Assembly (NCBI GenBank): GCA_964371715.1
Contig: CAYJNO010000001.1
Span: 62,001-126,000, forward strand
Source: CAYJNO01 sp964371715
GTDB lineage: Bacteria; Bacillota_I; Bacilli_A; Erysipelotrichales; Erysipelotrichaceae
Direction of reading: 5' to 3'
DNA length: 64,000 nt
Within the stretch, counting starts at the first letter, position 1. Each line of letters opens with the position of its first letter. A program made the position numbers and the translations under genes. Of this stretch, positions 25,907 through 33,781 are shown one piece after another. Below the pieces are notes generated by a model. The model did not search any database. It worked only from the letters and a program-made list of their open reading frames with translations, and was not told the origin of the DNA.

Positions 25907-26659
25907 TTAATAATATATTGAAATTGGTTTCCCATTTCTCATTTGAATTTCAAAGTCTACATTGTATAAAACTTTTAATGTTTCTTTTGTCATTACTTCA
26001 TTTACTTCACCAAATTTATATAATTTACCATCTTTAAATGCTCCAATATAATCTGAGTAACAAGATGCAAAGTTTATCTCATGCAAAACTAAAATTACTG
26101 TTTTACCTAAATCATCACATAATTTTCGTACTAATTTCATCATATTTGATGAATGATAGATATCTAAATTATTAGTTGGTTCATCTAAGAAGACAAATTC
26201 TGTATCTTGGGCAATTACCATAGCAATATAAGCCCTTTGTCTTTGACCACCTGATAATTCATCGATAAAGCGATCTTCAAATTCTTCAAGTTCCATATAT
26301 TTAATTGCTTCTTCAACCTTTTTATTATCTTCATCAGTCAAATGACTACCACTATGTGGGAATCTCCCAAATGCTACTAACTCTTTAACTGTTAGTTTCA
26401 TTTGAATATTGTTTGTTTGAGTTAAGATAGCTAATTTTTTAGCTAAATCTTTACTATTCCATTTTTTTAAATCTAAGTCTTCTACTGTTACTTCACCAGC
26501 ATCTTTATTTATTAATCTAGTAATTATATTTAATACAGTCGATTTTCCAGCTCCATTTGGTCCAATAAAAGAAATTACTTTCTTTCTTGGTAAATCAAAT
26601 GTTACATCATTTACAACAATTTCATCACTATATGATTTTTTTATATTTTTTATTTTCAT
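25907..26659 (-). CDS. Iron-siderophore ABC transporter ATPase (YclP-like)
   Basis: A 250-residue ABC ATPase: Walker A GPNGAGKST, Q-loop LTQTNN, signature LSGGQRQRAYIAM, Walker B FVFLDEPTNNLD and H-loop VLHE. This is the FecE/FhuC pattern. The ATG, behind AAAGGAGCTTAAA, lies 1 base after the stop of the permease. It powers uptake with the two adjacent permeases. Confidence 0.95.
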   Translation of the reverse strand: MKIKNIKKSYSDEIVVNDVTFDLPRKKVISFIGPNGAGKSTVLNIITRLINKDAGEVTVEDLDLKKWNSKDLAKKLAILTQTNNIQMKLTVKELVAFGRFPHSGSHLTDEDNKKVEEAIKYMELEEFEDRFIDELSGGQRQRAYIAMVIAQDTEFVFLDEPTNNLDIYHSSNMMKLVRKLCDDLGKTVILVLHEINFASCYSDYIGAFKDGKLYKFGEVNEVMTKETLKVLYNVDFEIQMRNGKPISIYY

Positions 26660-26660
26660 T

Positions 26661-27629
26661 TTAAGCTCCTTTATTACTAACTATTAGATACAAGAAATAT
26701 CCACCACCAAATAAGTTAATGAACACTGATATTACAGCATTGTATGCGAAGATATGTTCAATCATTGATTGTCCTAAAAACAAAATTATTATTCCAAATA
26801 GGAATGATCCAATAATTAAATAGAAATGTTTAAATGTTTTAAAATATTCTCTTCCGATATTAGCAATAATTAAGCCCAAGAATGAAATTGGACCAACTAG
26901 TGCTGTTGCGATTGTAATTAAAAGTGTAGTTAATAATAATAATTTAGTAATAGTTTTATCATAGTTAACACCTAAGTTAATTGACATATTTTTACCTAAC
27001 GTTATTACATTTAATAGTTTTAATTCTTTCGCAAATATTATAAATGATGCACTTATCAAGATAGTTGATATTATCAATAATTCGGCATTTATATTTCCAA
27101 AACCTGCAATAAGTGTTTCTTGCAGATTAGTAAATTCATTAGGATCAATCATTCTCATCATTGTATTTGTTATACTTGTAAATAATGTTGCAATAACACT
27201 ACCTGCTAATAAAACATATAGAACATTATATTTAGTTTTTTTAAATAAAAATCCATAGATAACTGTAGCCATAAGTGACATAATGATCAAATCAATTATA
27301 AATGCAATGTTTTGATTAGCAACAAATTGATGTGTACTACCTAAGATAAATACTAAACATGTATGTATTAAAATATATAATGAATTCATACCAAGCAAAC
27401 ATGGTGTTACAATTCTATTATTGATAACAGATTGAAAGATAATACTTGCTCCACCTATACAAAAGGCCGCAATAATCATCGCAATTGTTTTTGGTGTTCT
27501 AATACTCATTGCATAATCAAAGAATTTTGGATTAACATCATAAAACATATAGAACATGACCATCAATAATGATATAACTGCTAATAAGATAATTTTTAAT
27601 TTATTATTTCTGGCAAATTGCTTCAGCAT
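26661..27629 (-). CDS. FecCD-family siderophore permease (second)
   Basis: A 322-residue membrane protein of the BtuC/FecCD family with about nine hydrophobic segments and the conserved ATPase-contact region GPISFLGLIIANIGREYF. Its start overlaps the preceding permease gene by 26 nt, with AGGAGAAGATAAGTA as ribosome site inside that gene. It corresponds to YclO. Confidence 0.93.
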   Translation of the reverse strand: MLKQFARNNKLKIILLAVISLLMVMFYMFYDVNPKFFDYAMSIRTPKTIAMIIAAFCIGGASIIFQSVINNRIVTPCLLGMNSLYILIHTCLVFILGSTHQFVANQNIAFIIDLIIMSLMATVIYGFLFKKTKYNVLYVLLAGSVIATLFTSITNTMMRMIDPNEFTNLQETLIAGFGNINAELLIISTILISASFIIFAKELKLLNVITLGKNMSINLGVNYDKTITKLLLLTTLLITIATALVGPISFLGLIIANIGREYFKTFKHFYLIIGSFLFGIIILFLGQSMIEHIFAYNAVISVFINLFGGGYFLYLIVSNKGA

Positions 27630-28614
27630 TACTTATCTTCTCCTTTTTCTTTTTAGGACTTAGTTTTTTAAACATAAAACTAATAAATAATATACTTCCA
27701 ATTACACCAGATATTAAATCCATTGGTAATTCATATGGAGCAATTATCAATCGTCCTACCATATCACAAATTAGCACATAGATTGCACCAAATAAAGCAA
27801 CATCAATCAAGCTTTCCTTAATCTTGTCACCTCTAAACATTGCGACAATATTTGGTATTATTAACCCAATATATGATACTGTACCAACAGTACCGACAAC
27901 ACTTGCTGTAATCATTGCACAAATTGTTAAACCACCAAATAATACTAAATTATAGTTAACTCCTAAGTTAGTAGAAAAACTTTCTCCCATACCAACAATA
28001 TTAAAGTGATTTGCATAAAGATAAGCAACTACAATCAATGGTAATACAACATAAATTATTTCAAAGTCACCTCTAATAATTAATGAGAAATCTCCTACAA
28101 ATGTTGATTGTAAAGCTTGTAGTAAATCAAAACGATAAGCAAAGTAATTTGTTAAACCACCAATTACTGTACTAAACATAATACCGATTAACGGTACCAT
28201 TACAACATCTTTAAATTTAACATTTTGAATAAACCACACAAATAACCATGTACCTATTAAAGATGCCCCAAAAGCAAATAAAGATCTTTCAATCATCGTA
28301 ACAGTTGGAAAAAATAACATTGCTATTAATACACCAAATTGTGCTGAAGCAACTGTTGCTCCAGTAGTTGGTGAAACAAAATTATTCATACATAATTTTT
28401 GCATGATTAAACCTGCTACACTCATTCCCATACCAGTACATAATATTGCTAAAAGTCTTGGGAATCTAGTAATAAATAATATATCAACTTGTGAAAAATC
28501 ACCATTTAAAATTGGTGTTAAGTCAATTGCACCAACAAATATTGATATGATTGAAATAATTATTATTAAAGTTATTAAAATAAATCTTGTTTTATAATGT
28601 TTTAAAATATTCAT
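27604..28614 (-). CDS. FecCD-family siderophore permease (first)
   Basis: A 336-residue membrane protein with signature segments ITRFPRLLAILCTGMGMSVAG near the N terminus and GTVSYIGLIIPNIVAMFRG as the ATPase-contact loop. The N-terminal helix begins immediately (YKTRFILITLIIIISIISIF). It is the first gene of the operon and corresponds to YclN. The promoter and a perfect palindrome lie directly upstream. Confidence 0.93.
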   Translation of the reverse strand: MNILKHYKTRFILITLIIIISIISIFVGAIDLTPILNGDFSQVDILFITRFPRLLAILCTGMGMSVAGLIMQKLCMNNFVSPTTGATVASAQFGVLIAMLFFPTVTMIERSLFAFGASLIGTWLFVWFIQNVKFKDVVMVPLIGIMFSTVIGGLTNYFAYRFDLLQALQSTFVGDFSLIIRGDFEIIYVVLPLIVVAYLYANHFNIVGMGESFSTNLGVNYNLVLFGGLTICAMITASVVGTVGTVSYIGLIIPNIVAMFRGDKIKESLIDVALFGAIYVLICDMVGRLIIAPYELPMDLISGVIGSILFISFMFKKLSPKKKKEKISNAEAICQK

Positions 28615-28627
28615 CGTTATCCTCTTA

Positions 28628-28653
28628 TGAGTTAGTTATATTTAACTAACTCA
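28628..28653 (-). promoter_or_regulatory. Operator palindrome of the iron-uptake operon
   Basis: TGAGTTAGTTA, a 4-nt centre and TAACTAACTCA form an 11-bp perfect inverted repeat. It begins 4 bp downstream of the -10 hexamer, where it would cover the transcription start, and ends just before the ribosome site. The TTAGTTA/TAACTAA half sites resemble those of DtxR/IdeR-type iron repressors more than a Fur box. The cognate repressor is not in the window. Confidence 0.65.
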
Positions 28654-28656
28654 ATT

Positions 28657-28685
28657 AGATTATCATATTTATATTTCTTTTTCAA
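28657..28685 (-). promoter_or_regulatory. Promoter of the iron-uptake operon
   Basis: On the minus strand TTGAAA (28680-28685) and TAATCT (28657-28662) are separated by 17 bp; an alternative -10 GATAAT overlaps. The operator follows at once. Confidence 0.6.
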
Positions 28686-28779
28686 CCTATTTTTTAAACA
28701 ATTATTTTATTATTTTTTTCACTTGAAATATATAAGTATTTTCTATTTTTTTAAATAATGAATATATATATTATGATTA

Positions 28780-28814
28780 TAAAAAAAATAGAAACAAAGT
28801 TAATTTGTTTCTAT
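28780..28814 (-). terminator. Terminator after ribU
   Basis: ATAGAAACAAA, a 5-nt loop and TTTGTTTCTAT (plus strand) make an 11-bp stem followed by eight T on the minus strand, about 27 nt after the ribU stop. Confidence 0.9.
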
Positions 28815-28840
28815 TCTATAGAATATTTTATTAATTTTTA

Positions 28841-29443
28841 TTAACGATATTTCTTTAGTAAAACTGACATTGGTTTATAAATCATTACTACTATGATACA
28901 TGTTAATGCAGCTTTGATTAAGTTAAATGGTACTGTTGCCAATAAAACAAAACTTAGTTTATCAGTTATAGCTGGAATTAGCTGATGGCCCATATCAATT
29001 AAAGCTTCAAGTGGAATTTTTAAATAGAATGAATAAGCTGGAAGTAAAATAAAGTAATTTGTTAATGCACCAACTATTGTAATAGCAATTGCACCTAAAA
29101 TTAATCCTTTAATAGCTCCTTTTTTAGATTTATCTTTTTTATAAAAATAAGCAGTTGTTAGAACAAATGAAGCTCCCATAATAAAGTTAGCAAGCTCTCC
29201 AACTCCTCCAGTAATCGAACCATCTAAAATAAAGTTTAGTAAAATTTTAATTAATTGTACTAAAACTCCTGCAAGTGGTCCCATTAATAATCCACCAAAT
29301 ATTACTGGTACATCCCCTAAATCAATTTGATAAAATGATGGGAATAATGGTAAAGAGAAGCTCATAAGCATCAATAGTGCTGACATTGCACCTAGTATCG
29401 CTATCAAAGCGATATTTTTTGTAGTTAAAACTTTGTTTTTCAT
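28841..29443 (-). CDS. ribU: ECF transporter riboflavin-specific S component RibU
   Basis: A 200-residue membrane protein with about six hydrophobic segments (IALIAILGAMSALLMLMSF, then QIDLGDVPVIFGGLLMGPLAGV). The DxGDxP-like block and the GPxxG turn are typical of RibU. The FMN riboswitch in the leader fixes the vitamin as riboflavin. It would work with a shared ECF energising module that is not encoded here. Ribosome site AGGAGG is 8 nt before the ATG. Confidence 0.94.
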   Translation of the reverse strand: MKNKVLTTKNIALIAILGAMSALLMLMSFSLPLFPSFYQIDLGDVPVIFGGLLMGPLAGVLVQLIKILLNFILDGSITGGVGELANFIMGASFVLTTAYFYKKDKSKKGAIKGLILGAIAITIVGALTNYFILLPAYSFYLKIPLEALIDMGHQLIPAITDKLSFVLLATVPFNLIKAALTCIIVVMIYKPMSVLLKKYR

Positions 29444-29489
29444 TTGAATTTCCTCCTATAATTGAGGGCAAATAAAAGAAAAAAACTTT

Positions 29490-29592
29490 TCTTCATCCAG
29501 ACTATACTGTCGCCACTTGAATTTCACAAGTTCAGCCAAATTGGCTCGTGGGGTTTACCACCGGTCGGGAATTTCACCCTGCCCTAAAGTTT
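29490..29592 (-). ncRNA. FMN riboswitch (RFN element)
   Basis: The conserved RFN blocks are all readable on the minus strand: AGGGCAGGGTGAAATTCC, GACCGGTGGTAAACCC, CACGAGCC and GCGACAGTATAGTCTGGATG. It lies 46 nt upstream of ribU. Downstream, TGCCCT (29465-29470) can pair with AGGGCA of the aptamer's first strand (29580-29585), while the overlapping CCTC can pair with GAGG of the ribosome site. That suggests FMN-dependent control of translation initiation; no terminator with a T run is visible in the leader. Confidence 0.96.
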
Positions 29593-29652
29593 TACTTCTT
29601 AAGTATACATCATTTCATTTATTTGTAAATAACTAATCATCTAAATAAGACT

Positions 29653-29687
29653 AAAAAAGATATAGAACTTAAATCTATATCTTTTTT
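29653..29687. terminator. Terminator after rubrerythrin gene
   Basis: AAAAAAGATATAGA, 7-nt loop, TCTATATCTTTTTT. It ends the minus-strand rubrerythrin transcript about 6 nt after the stop and is symmetric enough to insulate the riboswitch region from it. Confidence 0.88.
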
Positions 29688-29692
29688 AATGA

Positions 29693-30235
29693 CTAGTAGT
29701 TTGTAGCTTCAATCTCGAAATGAGCCTGAGGATGATCACATACCGGACAGACTGTTAGTGCTTTTTTTCCTACATGTAAATGTCCACAATTTAAACATTC
29801 CCACACTTGTTCTTCTTCTCTTTCAAATACTTTATTTTCTTCAATATTTTTTAGTAGTTTAAGATATCTTTCTTCATGTCTTTTTTCAATTGCTAAAACA
29901 CCTCTCATTTGTTTTGCAATTTCATCAAAACCTTCTTCTTCTGCTTCTTTAGCCATACGGTCATACATATCAGTCCATTCGAAGTTTTCTCCACCAGCAG
30001 CATCTTTTAAGTTTGTTGTTGTTGTTGGAACTTTTCCACCATGAAGTGCTTTAAACCATAATTTTGCATGCTCTTTTTCATTATTAGCTGTTTGTACAAA
30101 GAAGTTTTGAATCTGTACATAACCATCTTTTTTTGCTTGGCTTGCATAATACATATACTTTACATGTGCTTGACTTTCCCCAGCAAATGCTTCCATTAAA
30201 TTCTTTTCAGTTTTTGTTCCTTTTAAATCTTTCAT
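29693..30235 (-). CDS. Rubrerythrin
   Basis: This 180-residue oxidative-stress protein has an N-terminal ferritin-like diiron domain with Glu/His ligands in GESQAHVKYMYYA, NNEKEHAKLW and IEKRHEERY. A C-terminal rubredoxin domain carries CLNCGH and CPVCDHP. It reduces peroxide in anaerobes. The gene stands alone upstream of the terminator, with GGAG as ribosome site. Confidence 0.97.
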   Translation of the reverse strand: MKDLKGTKTEKNLMEAFAGESQAHVKYMYYASQAKKDGYVQIQNFFVQTANNEKEHAKLWFKALHGGKVPTTTTNLKDAAGGENFEWTDMYDRMAKEAEEEGFDEIAKQMRGVLAIEKRHEERYLKLLKNIEENKVFEREEEQVWECLNCGHLHVGKKALTVCPVCDHPQAHFEIEATNY

Positions 30236-30248
30236 AATTTCTCCATTT

Positions 30249-31742
30249 CTATTTTTTTTGATATTCTACATCTACTATTGGTAAATCAAAGTGAAAATTT
30301 GAACCTTCATCCAACTTTGATGTTACTCCATATTCTGAACGATGAGCTTCTAGTATTTCTTTGGAAATTGCAAGACCAATACCACTTCCTACATTTGTTC
30401 TTTTGTGCTCAACATCAATTTTGTAATAGCGATCCCAAATTTCTTTTATTTTATTCTCATCAATTCCTGATCCATGATCAATAACTTCAATTAAACAGTG
30501 ATTTTCATTTACTATACTTTGTTTAATTAAAACAAACTTTTCATTTTTTGAATAGTTAATTGAATTATTAATAAAATTATAAAGAACTTGTTTTATTCTC
30601 TTACTATCACATTTTATCACACAATCTTCTTGAATATCTAATTCAAACACAAAACCTTCTTTTTTTGCAAAACGATTATATTGTTTATAAATATTTTTGA
30701 GTAAATCTGAAACCTTAATTTCTTCTACATTTAACTTAATTCTACGATCTTGTAGCTTTGATAATTCTAGTAAATCATTAACTAATACAGACAATCTTTT
30801 GCTTTCACTTACAATTACATCAGCGTTTTCTTCGTTGTTTTCTCCAGGCAAATCTCTCATCATTTCTGCATATCCACCAATCATCGTTAGGGGGGTTCTT
30901 AAATCATGAGAAACATTTGCAATTAAATCAGTTTTCATTTTATCAGCAATTTGTATTTTTTCACTTGCTTCTTTTAATGTATTATCAAGTTCTTCAATTT
31001 CTAAATAATCATATTCACTATTTATACCTGAGTATTTACTATTACTTATTTTTTTAGCTTCTTCGTTTATTCGTTGTATTGGTAATACTACTTTTTTTGA
31101 TATAAAGAATGCAAGAATAAATGTAAAAAATAATACTAGAAATACAATTATAGAGAATTGATCTTGTAATGTATTTACTGTCGCATTTACAGGTATTACA
31201 TCAGTTCCTACTAATATTGAAATTTCATAATTCTCTGTATCAATATTTCGTGCATGAATATAATAATCTATTGAATTATTTTCGTCTAATAAAAAGTTAA
31301 AGTTTTTATAATATAAATTATCTATGTCTTGATAAGATATTTTTTCTACAAATAATGCTTCACCACCTGTTTTGTAAGTATCCTCAATGTATCTAAAAAT
31401 TTGTGTTTGACTTTTTGATAGTAAGTAGTTATTTAATACCCCTGCTCTTAAATCTAAAGTTACAACATCATCAGTTGTTTTATCAGTGTAAAATATTCTA
31501 ATATCAACATCATGATTATTTGATTGATCAATTAAATAATTCTCAAATGTTTCAAATTCTTCTATATATTCAATATTGAAGGTAATATTAGCACTTACTT
31601 CTTTGATTTCTTCTATTTTTGTATTTTTATAGAATGATTGTAAAAATATGATTTGAAAAAAGTAAATTAGCATTAAAATTGAAACGGCGAATATTAATAA
31701 ATAAATTAATATTTTCCATTTTAAATTAATTGCCTTTTTCAA
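30249..31742 (-). CDS. Sensor histidine kinase with HAMP domain
   Basis: A 497-residue kinase. First membrane segment at about 10-32, an extracytoplasmic region of about 150 residues, second segment near 194-214, HAMP (SKKVVLPIQRINEEAKKIS), HisKA with phospho-His in ANVSHDLRTPLTM, N box INNSINYS, G1 VIDHGSGID and G2 GSGIGLAISKEI. The start appears to be TTG at 31742, overlapping the response regulator by 17 nt. It resembles the cell-envelope or phosphate-type kinases widespread in Firmicutes; signal unknown. Confidence 0.92.
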   Translation of the reverse strand: MKKAINLKWKILIYLLIFAVSILMLIYFFQIIFLQSFYKNTKIEEIKEVSANITFNIEYIEEFETFENYLIDQSNNHDVDIRIFYTDKTTDDVVTLDLRAGVLNNYLLSKSQTQIFRYIEDTYKTGGEALFVEKISYQDIDNLYYKNFNFLLDENNSIDYYIHARNIDTENYEISILVGTDVIPVNATVNTLQDQFSIIVFLVLFFTFILAFFISKKVVLPIQRINEEAKKISNSKYSGINSEYDYLEIEELDNTLKEASEKIQIADKMKTDLIANVSHDLRTPLTMIGGYAEMMRDLPGENNEENADVIVSESKRLSVLVNDLLELSKLQDRRIKLNVEEIKVSDLLKNIYKQYNRFAKKEGFVFELDIQEDCVIKCDSKRIKQVLYNFINNSINYSKNEKFVLIKQSIVNENHCLIEVIDHGSGIDENKIKEIWDRYYKIDVEHKRTNVGSGIGLAISKEILEAHRSEYGVTSKLDEGSNFHFDLPIVDVEYQKK

Positions 31743-32397
31743 AACGATAACCTACCCCTCTAAGTGTCACAATAAACTTACTATAAGGATTGATATTTTT
31801 ACGTAATAATTTTATGTGAGTATCTAAAGTTCTATCATCACCAAAGAAATCATATCCCCAAACATTTTGGATTAATTGTTCTCTACTTAATGCTATTCCT
31901 TGATTTTCAACTAAGTATGCCAATAAATCATATTCTTTTGGAGATAATGATACTTCTTGATCATCAACAAAAACTATATGTGCACTATAATCAATTTTTA
32001 ACCCTTCCATTTCAAACACTTTTATATTTTTCTTTTTATTTGTTCTATTTAGTATTGCTTTAATTCTCATCATTAATTCTTTAGGCGAAAATGGTTTTAC
32101 TACATAATCATCAGCCCCTAAATCAAATCCATGTATTTTATCATATTCTTCACCAAGAGCTGTAAGCATTATAAATGGAATATCATGGTCCTGTTTTATT
32201 TGTTTTGACGCACTAAATCCATCAAGGTTTGGCATCATTACATCCATAACTATGATATCAATCTCATTATTTTCTACAACATCTATTGCTTCAAGTCCAT
32301 CTTTGGCTTCTAAAACATCATATCCCTCATATTTGGCATATTTTACTATCATTTCTCTTATTTTATCTTCATCATCTACTACTAAAATTTTTGACAT
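31726..32397 (-). CDS. OmpR-family response regulator
   Basis: A 223-residue regulator: VVDDED pocket, phospho-Asp in IIVMDVMMPNLDG, ALGEEYD switch region, YVVKPFSP Lys, and a winged helix (SPKEYDLLAYLVENQG, TLDTHIKLLRKNI, LRGVGYRF). It is the first gene of the two-gene operon; ribosome site GAGGTGATA. Confidence 0.95.
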   Translation of the reverse strand: MSKILVVDDEDKIREMIVKYAKYEGYDVLEAKDGLEAIDVVENNEIDIIVMDVMMPNLDGFSASKQIKQDHDIPFIMLTALGEEYDKIHGFDLGADDYVVKPFSPKELMMRIKAILNRTNKKKNIKVFEMEGLKIDYSAHIVFVDDQEVSLSPKEYDLLAYLVENQGIALSREQLIQNVWGYDFFGDDRTLDTHIKLLRKNINPYSKFIVTLRGVGYRFEKGN

Positions 32398-32460
32398 ATT
32401 ATCACCTCTATATATTAAATTTATACCATAAATGTGAATACATAGTGAACATTAATACAT

Positions 32461-32493
32461 AAAAAAAGAATAATGATTATTTTCATTATTCTT
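32461..32493 (-). terminator. Terminator after scpB
   Basis: An 11-bp stem AAGAATAATGA/TCATTATTCTT with a 6-nt loop, overlapping the scpB stop, followed by seven T on the minus strand. Confidence 0.87.
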
Positions 32494-33040
32494 CATTAAA
32501 TAGACTATCACTACTATCATCAACATAGGATGGTAAACTTGGTAATTCATTTAAATCAACAAGTTTAAAACTATCCATAAATGTGTCTGTTACTTCGTAA
32601 AGAAATGGTCTTCCAGGTGCTTCTGATCTTCCTGCTTCTTTAATTAAATTTCTTGAAATTAATTTTCTTAGCATATGGTCAGCACTTACTCCCCTAATTT
32701 CTTCAATTTCACTTTTTTCAATTGGTTGATTATAAGCAATTATTGCTAAAGTCTCTAAAGCAGATTGTGATAAATTAGATGCTTTTGTATTTTTAAATAA
32801 ACGCTCCATATATGGATGTAAAGATTGTTTAGTTAAAAATTTAAAAATCCCACCATAATTAACTAATTCGAACCCATGATGCGAATGTTGATATTTTTCA
32901 ATTAATTTATTTATTACATCATTTAATATACTTTCATTCTTTTCTGTAACAATTAATAGTTGTTCTAAAGTTATACCTTCATCACCAACTACAAAAATTA
33001 ATCCTTCTATTATTGTTTCTAATGATAAATTCTCTTCCAT
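32486..33040 (-). CDS. scpB: Segregation and condensation protein B
   Basis: A 184-residue winged-helix protein that joins SMC and ScpA in the condensin complex. Conserved blocks: LETIIEGLIFVVGDEGIT, SQSALETLAIIAYNQPIEKSEIEEIRGVS and GRPFLYEVTD. I start it at ATG 33040 behind AAGGAGTG; it overlaps the scpA stop (TAATG). Confidence 0.96.
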   Translation of the reverse strand: MEENLSLETIIEGLIFVVGDEGITLEQLLIVTEKNESILNDVINKLIEKYQHSHHGFELVNYGGIFKFLTKQSLHPYMERLFKNTKASNLSQSALETLAIIAYNQPIEKSEIEEIRGVSADHMLRKLISRNLIKEAGRSEAPGRPFLYEVTDTFMDSFKLVDLNELPSLPSYVDDSSDSLFNEE

Positions 33041-33771
33041 TACACACTCCTTTTTGTAAACCAAATACGCTCTTCACTATCAATAGTAAAAAGTAAGAAT
33101 TGATGTTTTGCCATATCTAGTATAGCTAAGAAAGTTACAATATATAATGTAATTTCTTCACAGTCTACAATTAAATCATCAAAACTAAATTTGTCTGGTA
33201 AATTAATTAGTTTAGCTTTAATTTGTAATACACGATCATCCACAGAAATTTCACGAGTTGTTTTTTTAGTTTCTAATGGTTGAATAAGTTTTATTCTTCT
33301 TAATGCTCTATTCATTGCTTTCATTAAGTCATAAGGAGTTCCTTGAATACTAAAGTAATCTTCTTGATTGTCTTTAATATCTTCGCTTATTTCAGAAATT
33401 GTTTTAGATAGTTGTTCTTGTCTTGAAATATATTGTTCTTCAAGTTCTTCACAAACATCTTTATATTTTTGATACATAATCAATCTATTAGCTAGGGCTA
33501 ATGCAGGATCTTCCTCGTATTCACCTTCAATTATAACTTCAGCTTTTGGAAGCAATTTTTTGCTTTTATACTCTATAAGTGTTGATAGTTGAACTAAATA
33601 TTCTGATTCAATTTCTAATCTTAAGTCTTGCATTGCTAGGATGTAATTTAAATACTGTGATGTTAATTCACTAATATTTAAATTAAACAAATCTAGTTCG
33701 TTTTCACGAACTAGATGTAACATCAAGTCTAATGGTCCTTCAAATTCATTTATAGTAACTAAAAAACTCAT
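33040..33771 (-). CDS. scpA: Segregation and condensation protein A (kleisin)
   Basis: A 243-residue kleisin: N-terminal FEGPLDLMLHLVRENELDLFN, LVQLSTLIEYKSKKLLP, and the C-terminal winged-helix IVTFLAILDMAKHQF. It is translationally coupled to scpB and lies 10 nt downstream of leuS, so SMC-complex proteins may be co-expressed with the T-box-controlled synthetase. Confidence 0.96.
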   Translation of the reverse strand: MSFLVTINEFEGPLDLMLHLVRENELDLFNLNISELTSQYLNYILAMQDLRLEIESEYLVQLSTLIEYKSKKLLPKAEVIIEGEYEEDPALALANRLIMYQKYKDVCEELEEQYISRQEQLSKTISEISEDIKDNQEDYFSIQGTPYDLMKAMNRALRRIKLIQPLETKKTTREISVDDRVLQIKAKLINLPDKFSFDDLIVDCEEITLYIVTFLAILDMAKHQFLLFTIDSEERIWFTKRSV

Positions 33772-33781
33772 TAATTTCCTC

